A DNA stretch of 64,000 nt from Zavarzinella sp. Lineage in GTDB: Bacteria; Planctomycetota; Planctomycetia; Gemmatales; Gemmataceae. The notes beneath the pieces are model-generated. The model saw nothing but the letters and a program-made list of their open reading frames with translations. It did not search any database and was not told the DNA's origin. The stretch is taken from the NCBI GenBank assembly GCA_041399155.1, contig JAWKTI010000003.1, positions 774,563-838,562 on the forward strand. The letters are read 5' to 3'. Within the stretch, counting starts at the first letter, position 1; each line of letters begins with the position of its first letter. Shown piece by piece: positions 50,724 to 60,000 of this stretch. Position numbers and translations under genes: made by a program.

Positions 50724-53126
50724 ATGCGTTGGATTTTGATCGTGGTTTTGGCCTGGTGCAGCACGGTGGGTTCGGCGTCTGCCGTCATTATGGCGAAAGT
50801 GGAATTGGAGCAGGTCATCCAGAGCCAACCACTGATCATGACCCTGAAAATCAGCGACTGGCTGCCAGACAAACCCGCAATGGTGCTGGTGCCAGGCAAA
50901 ATCATGCAGGGGAAATTCAACTTTGAGCGAATTCCGGTGAACCTGGCGGGTGATGCAGAGGCCCAGAAAGAAAAGCAACCAGCGATGCTGCTGGAACGGC
51001 TGGAAAAAGATCTGGAATTTGTAGTTTTTGCCGCACGTCGGGGGAAAAACTTCGATGCGGTGTGTTACACCAACGGCACCTGGTTCCGGCTGGCTGGAAG
51101 TGTGGAAGTTCTGGATGGCAAAGAAGTTACGCGTTGGCGCTTTACCCACTGCGAGCCCTATTTCCGCCGCACCTTCCGTGGGACAACAGCAGAAATGCTG
51201 CAGGCGATTGAAACAGGCCTGAAAGGGGGCAAGCTGCCCGCCTACGATGAAAAAGAACCCCCGGGTTACGGCCCACCGCTGAAAGAGAAGAAATCGCACC
51301 TTCCCAATGGGTCACCATTTCGCACCGGCCTGTTTGCGGTGGTTCAGTTGCCTTTTCTGGGGTTGATTGCCGCACTGGCGGCAATTTTCCCTGCCGTTTT
51401 TGGTGGGTTGGCCTTAATGATGCGTCGCTGGGTGGTGGCACTCAGTATGGCCAGTCTGATCAGTATTCTGGCGGCTGTTTTCATGTATTTCCCACGCTGG
51501 CTGCACTGGACGGGGTTAAAAACGCCCACCCAACTCTGGACAGTCTGTGGAGTGCTGTGTGCCCTGGCCGCACTGTGGGCAGCCCGACGTTACACACGAG
51601 CCCGTCGCCAGAATCAGTCTGCCGATTTTCAACCACAACGGCTCGACCGTTTCGGGCTGGCTGGGCTGATTGTGCTCTTGCTGGGGACGTTAACCTATCC
51701 ATGGCTCACTAAACAAAGTTTTCTGGATTCGCCCTGGCTGGAACTATCGATTCTGGTGGTACCCGTGGCATTCTGCCTTGGTCACCTCCTGGGCCACTGG
51801 TGGCAACGCCGCACCCAACCTGAAGAAGTAAGGTTGAGCAGCGAAACCGTCGGGCTCTGGGCAGCCAGTGCCGTGTTTGGGATTACCGCCTGTCTGCAGA
51901 TGACACCCACCACAGCACCCGTTACGGTCAGCGGCAGTGGTTTGTGGGAACTGCAACAGGAACCTGTCTGGGTGTTTGAACCTGCAGAAAATGGCGAAGT
52001 GACTTCCAATCCACTGGTGACACCTGAGCGAATTTATGTCACGGTGCACCACCGGCAGGGGTTTTCGCAATATGGCCGGGTCTACGCCCTCGATCCTGTT
52101 ACGGGCAAAGCCTTGTGGGAGTTTGATGATGAAGGTGGCCTGAAAGAGCTGTTCTGTTCCCCCACCTATGCGGATGGTCGGCTGTTTTTTGGGGAAGGCT
52201 ACCACACCAACCGCGACAGCAAGATGTATTGTGTGGATGCCGCCACCGGAAAAAAACTGTGGGAATTCGCCACCAGCAGTCATACAGAATCCACCCCCGC
52301 AGTGGCTGCTGGCAAAGTAGTCTTCGGTGCAGGCGATGATGGCCTGTATTGTTTCAACGCTGCCACTGGCGACAAGCTGTGGCAATACCCCGCACCCGGC
52401 GAACCCGGAATGCACATCGACAGCAATCCAGTCATTTCCAATGGGGCAGTTTATATTGGTAGTGGCAGCAGCCAGCGAACCAAACGCAATCGGATTGCCT
52501 GTGTCGATCTTGAGACGGGAAAGGAACGGTGGGGCGAAGATATCGATTACTCCGCCTGGGGTTCTCCCACGGTCGATCGTGGGGTGGCTTACTTTGGGAT
52601 TGGCAACGGCACTTTTTCTCTGGATAATGGTCCATTGAATGGTCGCCTGTTGGCTCGCCATGCAGGTAATGGTACGGTGATCTGGAGCAAAAATTTCCCA
52701 AACAGCGTACTGACAAAACCCGCCACCGATCGCCACCACGTTTATACTGGTTGTAAAGATGGCTTTCTCTACTGTTTAGATCGGCACGATGGCGACATCA
52801 TCTGGAAGCAAAGCCTGCAATCGCCGGTACTTGCGTCGCCCGCGGTAGTGCACTATCCCACCCAGGTGGGGGATAGTGTTTACGCTGTGGGGGCACAAGG
52901 GATGATGTTTTCAGCGAATTGTGCAGACGGCTCCCTGCGCTGGCTGATCGATTTTCGGGCATTGGCCCAGATGGGTTACGCCCACACCACCTCATCACCC
53001 ACCGTAATGCAGACGATCCGTGACGGTCGGGCAGAACGCACCATTATTATTGGTTGTGGCATCGCACCGACCCCCACATCCACCCCCACCGCACGGGTGT
53101 ATTGTTTTCGAGAAATAGCCAAATAA
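50724..53126 (+). CDS. Membrane protein with PQQ-like beta-propeller
   Basis: 800 residues. A signal peptide (MRWILIVVLAWCSTVGSASA), a soluble N-terminal domain to about 195, five or six membrane segments between about 205 and 400 (QLPFLGLIAALAAIFPAVFG; VALSMASLISILAAVFMYF; LTYPWLTKQSF region), then a propeller of about 380 residues with BamB-like blades (VYALDPVTGKALWEFDDEGG, MYCVDAATGKKLWEFATSSH). Related propellers bind partners in the periplasm; no PQQ dehydrogenase catalytic residues are apparent. It is divergent from the devB operon. Function unknown. Confidence 0.8.
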   Translation: MRWILIVVLAWCSTVGSASAVIMAKVELEQVIQSQPLIMTLKISDWLPDKPAMVLVPGKIMQGKFNFERIPVNLAGDAEAQKEKQPAMLLERLEKDLEFVVFAARRGKNFDAVCYTNGTWFRLAGSVEVLDGKEVTRWRFTHCEPYFRRTFRGTTAEMLQAIETGLKGGKLPAYDEKEPPGYGPPLKEKKSHLPNGSPFRTGLFAVVQLPFLGLIAALAAIFPAVFGGLALMMRRWVVALSMASLISILAAVFMYFPRWLHWTGLKTPTQLWTVCGVLCALAALWAARRYTRARRQNQSADFQPQRLDRFGLAGLIVLLLGTLTYPWLTKQSFLDSPWLELSILVVPVAFCLGHLLGHWWQRRTQPEEVRLSSETVGLWAASAVFGITACLQMTPTTAPVTVSGSGLWELQQEPVWVFEPAENGEVTSNPLVTPERIYVTVHHRQGFSQYGRVYALDPVTGKALWEFDDEGGLKELFCSPTYADGRLFFGEGYHTNRDSKMYCVDAATGKKLWEFATSSHTESTPAVAAGKVVFGAGDDGLYCFNAATGDKLWQYPAPGEPGMHIDSNPVISNGAVYIGSGSSQRTKRNRIACVDLETGKERWGEDIDYSAWGSPTVDRGVAYFGIGNGTFSLDNGPLNGRLLARHAGNGTVIWSKNFPNSVLTKPATDRHHVYTGCKDGFLYCLDRHDGDIIWKQSLQSPVLASPAVVHYPTQVGDSVYAVGAQGMMFSANCADGSLRWLIDFRALAQMGYAHTTSSPTVMQTIRDGRAERTIIIGCGIAPTPTSTPTARVYCFREIAK

Positions 53127-53429
53127 TGTGGCGATAAAACAACCAAATTGAACCTCACCCAGCTTCCCCACATCACTCTTATACGAGAGAAGTACACAGG
53201 TGCGGACAAGATGTTCGCAGTCTCAGGTTTTGTTGTGCGGATGGCTGCGGCTTTAGCACTACGAGTCTGAAGTGAGAGCGATGGAAAAGGGCTTGTTGAA
53301 CTGAGGGAGTGTATATTCTGTCTATAAAGTTTGTTTGAACCACTCCCTGGAACGCCGTGCAGTGTGAGTGAATCAATAAAACACGTTATACGGTGGCCGA
53401 AGTGAATGATTTAAGCTGGATTCGATCCG
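53127..53429. other. Intergenic region without recognised features
   Basis: About 300 bases between the propeller gene and the small zinc-ribbon gene. I see no gene, hairpin or promoter that I would defend. Confidence 0.4.
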
Positions 53430-53741
53430 ATGGGTAAGCGAACTAAGCGAGAACAACGCAAAACTGCTCGTGAAATTGCTGCGAAAAACGAAACTGCCAG
53501 AAAAGCTGAGCTTCGACGAGCTGAAATTCGCGCAATGCGATGCCCAGCGTGCGGAGCGGCTGAAGTAGCCAAATTCGGATATGGATTGCCGCGTTTCACA
53601 CCAGAACTACTGGCTGGCCTCGATTCAGACCTAGTGATCTTGGCTGGTTGTGATTTTTCTGAAGATGACCCGATTTGGATATGCAAGGATTGTAAACAAA
53701 CGTGGGGAAGATTAGGAGACTTGCTTAAGGGAAGGAAGTAG
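53430..53741 (+). CDS. Small zinc-ribbon-like protein
   Basis: A 103-residue protein. The first 35 residues are strongly basic and helical (KRTKREQRKTAREIAAKNET), then a CPAC pair and, 45 residues later, CKDC, likely four zinc ligands. The acidic middle (SDLVILAGCDFSEDDPIW) separates them. There is no clear Shine-Dalgarno before ATG 53430. It could bind nucleic acid; no family is recognised. Confidence 0.55.
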   Translation: MGKRTKREQRKTAREIAAKNETARKAELRRAEIRAMRCPACGAAEVAKFGYGLPRFTPELLAGLDSDLVILAGCDFSEDDPIWICKDCKQTWGRLGDLLKGRK

Positions 53742-54005
53742 TTGTGCAAGCAAGTGATCGTTTTCAAAAGGCGGTATTTTTGAAATATTTTCTGATGGCA
53801 ACTGAGGTCTCAAAAGCGATTGGGGCGGAAATCGCGGCCCCTCTTCGGCAGTTGAATCGAACCACAACTCGTTCGGGAGAATGTTTACACTAATGCAGAT
53901 GTTCGAAATCGGAACCAATTTGATGCAGATACATCCCCACCCCGCGTTCGAAAAGATCTGTCAGTGCGGGTACGAAGTCTGGTATCGGACTGAAAGTGCA
54001 GAGGG

Positions 54006-54260
54006 ATGCCAATAATGGTTCGTGCGGCACCAATGAAACGATGGTTCATCACTGGCATCGTATCTCTTGTGTGGGGTGTGCTGTCTGCATTTCCAGCCGC
54101 ATATATCGCCCGGGCTGTTGAGCGTTCTTGGTATCCCAATGACCCCGATCCCGTCGATTTTTGGATCGGTGGCATCTTTATTTTGGTGTGGTTTATTTTC
54201 TGGCTGATTGTAACTTCAGGGTTGATTGTCTGGACCGTGAGATCACGACATGTGGCCTAA
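54006..54260 (+). CDS. Small membrane protein with two helices
   Basis: An 84-residue protein (or 81 from ATG 54015) with two hydrophobic segments, WFITGIVSLVWGVLSAFPAA and GGIFILVWFIFWLIVTSGLI, and a short NDPDPVDF loop between them. No family is recognised. The 264 bases before it hold no other gene; after it, a CCGGGCCCGG palindrome occurs near 54279. Confidence 0.5.
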   Translation: MPIMVRAAPMKRWFITGIVSLVWGVLSAFPAAYIARAVERSWYPNDPDPVDFWIGGIFILVWFIFWLIVTSGLIVWTVRSRHVA

Positions 54261-54301
54261 CCACCGGTTGCAGTGGACCGGGCCCGGACATACACTCGAG
54301 G

Positions 54302-54961
54302 CTACGGAATTTTGTCGCTCGATGAGAACAAACTTTTCAAAAAATTACCGATCGCTGAGTTCGTTTCGAAATACAATCGACTTTCTACCACCAAAGATAT
54401 CTCTGCTGGAATTTCGTTGCAGAAATGAAGGCACCCAAGGTAATCGACTCTGAAGTGCGGTTCTTTACCAGTGCCGGCAAAGTGCTGTCCTGTTGCAGAA
54501 AAAAGCAACGTTAGTTGTTTCCCCACTTTCTCGAGGGTAATTACTTCGCCACCTTCCGGATTGCAATAGCGTAAACTAAGGATCTTCTTTTCCCGCTGGT
54601 TCAACAGTGGGTGATCTGCCTGCAGGAAATCGTCAATTGGAACTGCAATGCTGGAACTGGCCCCTGGTTCCTTCGACTGGCGGGGTTCACCTTCAGGCAT
54701 CACATCCAGAGAAGCGGACTTGCTGAGCCAGTCGTTCGATAATTTCTGGGCCAGACGTGCCAGTGCCCGCACGAGGCAGGTGTAGTCATAGGTGCTGAAC
54801 CTGATCCCTATCCGTGGGTTGTAGGCTGCTACTGCCTGAATGAGCACAATCTGGCAATTTCCAATCAGATCGTCGGCACGGTTCGACATTGCCATTCGGC
54901 GGCGAACGGTTACCGTTTCACCAAATAAAGTATTTACCTTCAGTCCACAACTGGTATTCAT
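54302..54961 (-). pseudogene. Decayed sigma-70 family sigma factor
   Basis: From ATG at 54961 (MNTSCGLKVNTLFG) the reading gives a region 2 of sigma-70 type (DDLIGNCQIVLIQAVAAYNP then RIGIRFSTYDYTCLVRALAR) and a region 4 start (LNQREKKILSLRYCNPEGGE then VITLEKVGKQL), but right where the recognition helix should follow it turns into unrelated sequence (TLLFSATGQHFAGTGK). In the neighbouring frame the same bases read LQQDSTLPALVKNRTSE, which resembles the expected helix end. A frameshift near 54500, at a T6 run, with further decay, is the simplest reading. It probably no longer functions. Confidence 0.55.
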
Positions 54962-54982
54962 ACAAGCAGTCTTTCGCCTCTG

Positions 54983-55150
54983 GCAATTGGTTCGTGGATA
55001 CCACCCTACGTGGCATGGGCGTCTCGCCCATGAGTTTCCCACGGGCGGGACGCCCGTGCTACGTTTACTTGCAATTGGTTCGTGGATAGCACCCTACGTA
55101 ACATGGGCGTCTCGCCCATGGGTTTTTCCCCTCGGGCGGGACGACGTTTC
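54983..55150. repeat. Two direct repeats carrying CATGGGCG hairpins
   Basis: Copies at 54983-55032 and 55071-55120, 88 bases apart, share GCAATTGGTTCGTGGATA, ACCCTACGT and the hairpin CATGGGCG-tct-CGCCCATG. Each is followed by a GGGCGGGACG word, and the first also by a CGGGCGGGACGCCCG palindrome. Between the sigma remnant and the sugar kinase gene, these look like dispersed repeats of the type frequent in planctomycetes. Confidence 0.7.
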
Positions 55151-55190
55151 ATAAAATCAGCCTTAAATGATCTTCATTGGAAACCTCTCC

Positions 55191-56708
55191 ATGCCAATTC
55201 GCAGTTTAGCCCCAGATTCCATCATTACTGGGTGGGATTTCAGCACCGGTTCGGTCAAGTGCGTCGCGTTCGACCTGCAAGGCAACGTGGTGGCCAGTTG
55301 TCGCTTTCCCACGGATCTGTGGACAGAAGACGGTGTTTCTGAATTCAATCTGATGCTGCTGGAAGGCCAGGTCCACACCACCGTGCGTGCGATTGTTCAC
55401 CAATTGAATCAACTTGGTAGACTTTCGGACTGGGTGGCAGGTGGCATCTCTGCTACGCACCACACCAGTGGTCGAGTAGATGCTCTGGGTAACCAGATTC
55501 GACGAATGATCTGCTGGAATGACCAGACGCTGGCCGCTTACCATGCGAAAGGCATCACTCGCCTAGGTGGGGAAGATGCTGTGCGAGCCTTACTCGGTGG
55601 TCCCTGGGCAATTCGGTATAGTCTCAGCCACCTCGTCAAAGATGAAGAAACCCTCACACATGCCGACTGGCAACGCACTCGCTGGCTGGTGCCGCACGGA
55701 TGTGCGGCCCTTGGTTACTTAACGGGCAACTGGGGCAGCATCAGCATTTCCACGGCTGCATCGACAGGTATGATGCAACTGGAACAGAATGAGTGGTGCG
55801 AGCCCATTCTGAACTGTATCCAGGATAAGAACTTACGGCAATTTGCCTGGCAGTCGCTGCCCGCAATTCAGCATGATATGAATCTACCCGTGTCAGCACT
55901 GTCTCCGCACGTGGCAAGTGCTGCGGGCTGGCAGGGTGATGCAAAACTGCCATTCGTTTTCCCCACCCTGGACGATCAGGCTGCTGGCCTTGTGGGTGGG
56001 GGTGCTGTGGAAGCTGGGCAGGTTGCTGTGATCCTGGGTAATTCTGCTGTGGTCAATTCTTCTGCAAGTGCCGCACCGGGTACGGATGCACTCGATGCCA
56101 TGAAGCTGAACTGGGGCCCATGGTTGTGGATGCGATGCTACAGTAATGGTGCCCAGTTTCTGGATCGGATTGTGGGCCACCATCCCGATTGGCAGGCACT
56201 GGAACAAGCCGCACGCAAGGTGCCACCGGGCTGCGAAGGGATTCGGGTGTCGCCTTTTGTGCTGACGGAACCTTCACTCGGCATCCATGAACCACGTTTT
56301 GGCTGGTCTCCCAGTGAACCCAGTGACGCAGGTGTGCGATTTCGGGCCGCACTGGAATCACTTGCCTGCCTGATTACTCTGGGCGTGCAGGCCCACCAGC
56401 AGGCGGGGCAACAAATCCGGCAGATTACCGTTTCCGGTGGGATTGCCCGGTCACAATTGATGCTGGAAATTCTAGCCAGTATGTTGAACATGCCGTTGTT
56501 GCAACTGGAATCGGACGAAGGCCCGGCCCTGGGTGCTGCCGTGGTGGCGTTGGCAGGTGCTGAATCTTACCAACGCACCGCACAAGGGATTACAGAACCC
56601 TTCACGGTGCAGGATGCCGTGGCAGCAATTGTCAAATTCAAACAGCCTGTCGCCGCAAACCCCGAGTGGGTCAGCACTTACCAGCAAATGGCCAGAGATT
56701 TTCTGTAA
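55191..56708 (+). CDS. FGGY-family carbohydrate kinase (xylulokinase-like)
   Basis: About 505 residues from ATG 55191 (MPIRSLAPDSIITGWDFSTG); ATG 55167 would add 8 residues. The N-terminal phosphate loop WDFSTGSVKCVAFD, the adenosine motif GGIARSQ and DEGPALGAAVVAL near the C-terminus place it in the FGGY kinase family, which phosphorylates sugars such as xylulose. No isomerase or transporter gene is adjacent, so the substrate is open. The two 88-bp repeats lie upstream. Confidence 0.87.
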   Translation: MPIRSLAPDSIITGWDFSTGSVKCVAFDLQGNVVASCRFPTDLWTEDGVSEFNLMLLEGQVHTTVRAIVHQLNQLGRLSDWVAGGISATHHTSGRVDALGNQIRRMICWNDQTLAAYHAKGITRLGGEDAVRALLGGPWAIRYSLSHLVKDEETLTHADWQRTRWLVPHGCAALGYLTGNWGSISISTAASTGMMQLEQNEWCEPILNCIQDKNLRQFAWQSLPAIQHDMNLPVSALSPHVASAAGWQGDAKLPFVFPTLDDQAAGLVGGGAVEAGQVAVILGNSAVVNSSASAAPGTDALDAMKLNWGPWLWMRCYSNGAQFLDRIVGHHPDWQALEQAARKVPPGCEGIRVSPFVLTEPSLGIHEPRFGWSPSEPSDAGVRFRAALESLACLITLGVQAHQQAGQQIRQITVSGGIARSQLMLEILASMLNMPLLQLESDEGPALGAAVVALAGAESYQRTAQGITEPFTVQDAVAAIVKFKQPVAANPEWVSTYQQMARDFL

Positions 56709-57057
56709 GCCGGCTGATTCAGACAATCAAACAGTTAACGATCAGTTAAGCTGGAATCAGTTTGAAACTCGGTTAAAATCGAACAGCTACCAAGTTGCCT
56801 TTATAGCCCGCAGCATAAGCAAGGGTATTTCTGCTCAAACCCTTGCTAACGCTGCGGGCTGTAGAGGCATCTTAATGAATTCGATCTGAGCTTCAGGAAA
56901 AGCCGATATTCCAGCCGAACAGTGTTTAGGGTTGAATCAATCTGAAAATAGACGATTGTGAAACGAATCTGGGCTATCTTGGGCTAAGCAAAACGGGTTT
57001 CACAATCAAACTGGGCGAGAATCAGCAGGGAAAAGTGGGGCTCGAACGATTGGCAGC
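56709..57057. other. Convergent intergenic region with a palindromic repeat
   Basis: The 349 bases between the FGGY kinase gene and the secretin gene hold one clear element, the inverted repeat at 56805-56860. I see no gene. Confidence 0.5.
56805..56860. repeat. 21-base inverted repeat, possible bidirectional terminator
   Basis: AGCCCGCAGC-ATA-AGCAAGGG (56805-56825) pairs with the reversed CCCTTGCTAACGCTGCGGGC and final T (56840-56860) at 19 of 21 positions over a 14-base loop. It also resembles the CCCTTGCTGGCGCTGCGGGCT word at about 25677, so it is related to a dispersed family. Between convergent genes it may end both transcripts, but no T-run follows. Confidence 0.6.
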
Positions 57058-60000
57058 TTATGGCTGTTGGAAGTTGTCTTCATCAACACCCGTCTGACGG
57101 AGTTGTTCTTCCCGTGTAATGATGATCCGTGGGGTCACCATGATCAGAATCGAACGACCATCGCGACCGTAAGCCACGTTCTTGAACAACCGGCTGACAT
57201 AAGGAATCTTACTCAGCACAGGAGGTCCAAACTCGTTGCGGCCTTCTGCCATGTACTTCAAACCACCCATCACCACGGTACCACCGTCTGGCACCACCAC
57301 AGTGGTATCCACGCTCAGGCTGGAAATCCGTGGCAATTGCAGGAAGGTCGTAAACGGTGTGGGCTGTCCCGTTGCACCGTTATCGAACACAGGTGTAATG
57401 AAGGTGGTGAAAGGCACCGACTGCACACCCGACAAGTTCGAGAAGTTCTGCTGGATGCTCATCCGCACAAAGCGTCGATCGTGGGAAACGATTGCCTGCA
57501 CGAACATGCCTAAACCAGCACCACCACCACCAAGACCACCTTGTTGACCGCCACCACCACCGGAACCAACTGGCACGGCGTCAATCTGTGGCACCACAAT
57601 CACCTGGCCGTTGATCACTGCAGCGTTGACGCTGGTGAGGAACAACTGGGTATCGTTCACCGAAATCTGCGATGCCGCACCGTTAAACACTGTTACCCGT
57701 GGGGCCTGCATCACGTTGGTACGAGAATCTCCCTGAGCTGCTTCCAGGAACAATTGCACCTGGATATCGCTGAGGAATGCCATCCCCAGTGCCAGACCAC
57801 CATCGCCCAGTGGGAAGTAACCACCGAATGGAGGAATCGCACGGTTAAAGCTGCCAGTCCGGATTGGAATATCCAGGTCTGGGGTGGGTGCACCAGGTGC
57901 CTGTAAGCCAACCACGTTACCGCGGAAGTCGTTGCCATTCAAACGAATCTGACCATCAGGCGAGTTCGGTGCACTGGCATTCAACGAAGATCCCGTGGGA
58001 ATGCCCATTGCAAAGTCCACACCAATCCGTTCGTAGAAGGTTTCCGATAGCGAAACCAGCTTGATTTCAATCGATACTTCGAGATCCTGCAGAGACCGCA
58101 GCGAAGCCAGCAGACGATCGACTTCCTCCAGCACATCCGGCGACTGGTTGATGACCAGCGACAGGTTAGTGGGGTAGTATTCAATCGTGCCTGCACCACC
58201 TTGATCTTTCCAGGTATCCGGGCGGATCGTTTCGGTGATCACACGGATCAGTTCTCGTTCCAGAGTATTAGAACCATTCACCATCCGGCTGACAGCACCA
58301 CCACTGCTGGGGGTGTTGGAAATCCGGCCCACTGCGGAAGTGTTGGAAGAAAACGGAGTGTTTTCTGCCGCACCCACAGGTTGACCGTTTGGCAAGCGGC
58401 TTCCAGGACTACGGAACTGGTTGTTGTTTCTGTTGTCCGAAGGATACAGTTCTTCCAGCGGATTGCGGCCCGATTCACGACCAAAGGTGGCAATCGGAAT
58501 CACCAGGTCGCCCACGCCGAAGGTTCGGAAATCCATCCGACCGCTCAACGCACGCTGGGTGGTAATGCTGATCGCTTCGTTTTCGATCGTGAAGCCCAGG
58601 TCCCGTCCGCACATAATATTCAGTGCAGATTTCAGGCTGCCCTTCAATTGAGCATCCACCGGACGGCTGGGATCAATGCCCGCTTCCACCAATGCCTGTT
58701 TATCCAGGTGGAAGTTCAGTTTGGTGTAGGTCCGCAGCGAATCAATCGCCTTTTCCAGCGGCATGCCCTGGAAGTTGATTTCCACTGGGGTATCCAGCTT
58801 GCTTTGCAGTTCTTTTTCCCGTGCAGAACGCATCTGACGAGAATAGCCAGGCTGGATCTCGCGGCGTCGCATCACGCGATCACGATATTCCGGATCTTCC
58901 GGGTGCTTGTACAAATCTTTGCTGTTGACGCGGTTTGGCACATCAAAGCTTTCATTGATTTCACGCCAGTTGAATTCTTCCTGATTCGATTTCACCCGAT
59001 CAAATTCACTCTTACGGTACATCACTTCAGCCATCATTTTGCTGGCTTGTACCCCGGGATCTTCCGGATCGAGCTGTTGTGCCTTCTGAAGCAGTGCGTA
59101 AGCTTCTTTTGGCTTGTTGATTTTCATCAACGAAGCTGCTTCCCGCATCAGCTTTTGCACTTCTTCCTGTTTCTTCTGCTTGAACAGGGCGTCCTGGGTC
59201 ATTTCGGTGAAGAATTCCCGGCGATCTTTGGCTTCCTTGGTCAGGAAGTCCTGTTGGTGCTTCAGCACCCGCAGACGATCCATCCGTGCTTCAATTGGAC
59301 GCACGATCATTTGCTGGGCACTCTTGCTGATGTTGCTGGCCTGAACCTTGGAAATAAAGTTTTCCAGATCCTGCATTGCAGCATCAGTTTCCCCACGGCC
59401 AAAGCGGTTGATTGCTTCGTTTTCTACCTTCAGCGATTCGGAACGCAGCCGTTGCACTTCGACCTTGGCCAGGTTTTCCTGTTGTTTCAACAGGTTATCT
59501 GGGCCAGTGCCAGGAGTCTTGGGTTCCGGGCCAGGCAATGCACTGGGTGGAATCGGTGGCACCGAAGGAGGCACAGGTGGTACCGGATTCATGGGTGCAT
59601 CGGGCAGCACGTTTGGCAGCTTGTCCTTCATATCAGGAACAGTTGGCACTTTAGGCACCGCAGGCTCTTCCGATTTCACCATTGCAATGGTGGAATCGAT
59701 GCTCTTGGCACGCACCTGGCTGCTGTGCATCAATTCGCTGAGTTCTGCTTTCTTGGAAGCAGGCAACAGGTTGGGATCAATCTGCTTGAAGATGCCATAC
59801 GCACGTGCGTACTGGTGGCTGTTGTAGCACGCCAGGCCGTTATCGAAGGCACGTCGAGCAGTCGAACGCTTCAGTTCAAACTCTTCTGTTTCAATAGTTT
59901 TCAAGAGAGCCTGGGCTTCATCGTGCATGCCCATCTTCTCTTTGATCACCTCTTCCGCCAGCAAACGGGCTGCCTTGGTATCGCCAGCCCGCAGTTCGGT

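Noticed and set aside
51744..52739. Open minus-strand frame of about 330 codons
   Set aside because: Antisense to the propeller gene; the sense strand has a clear domain structure.
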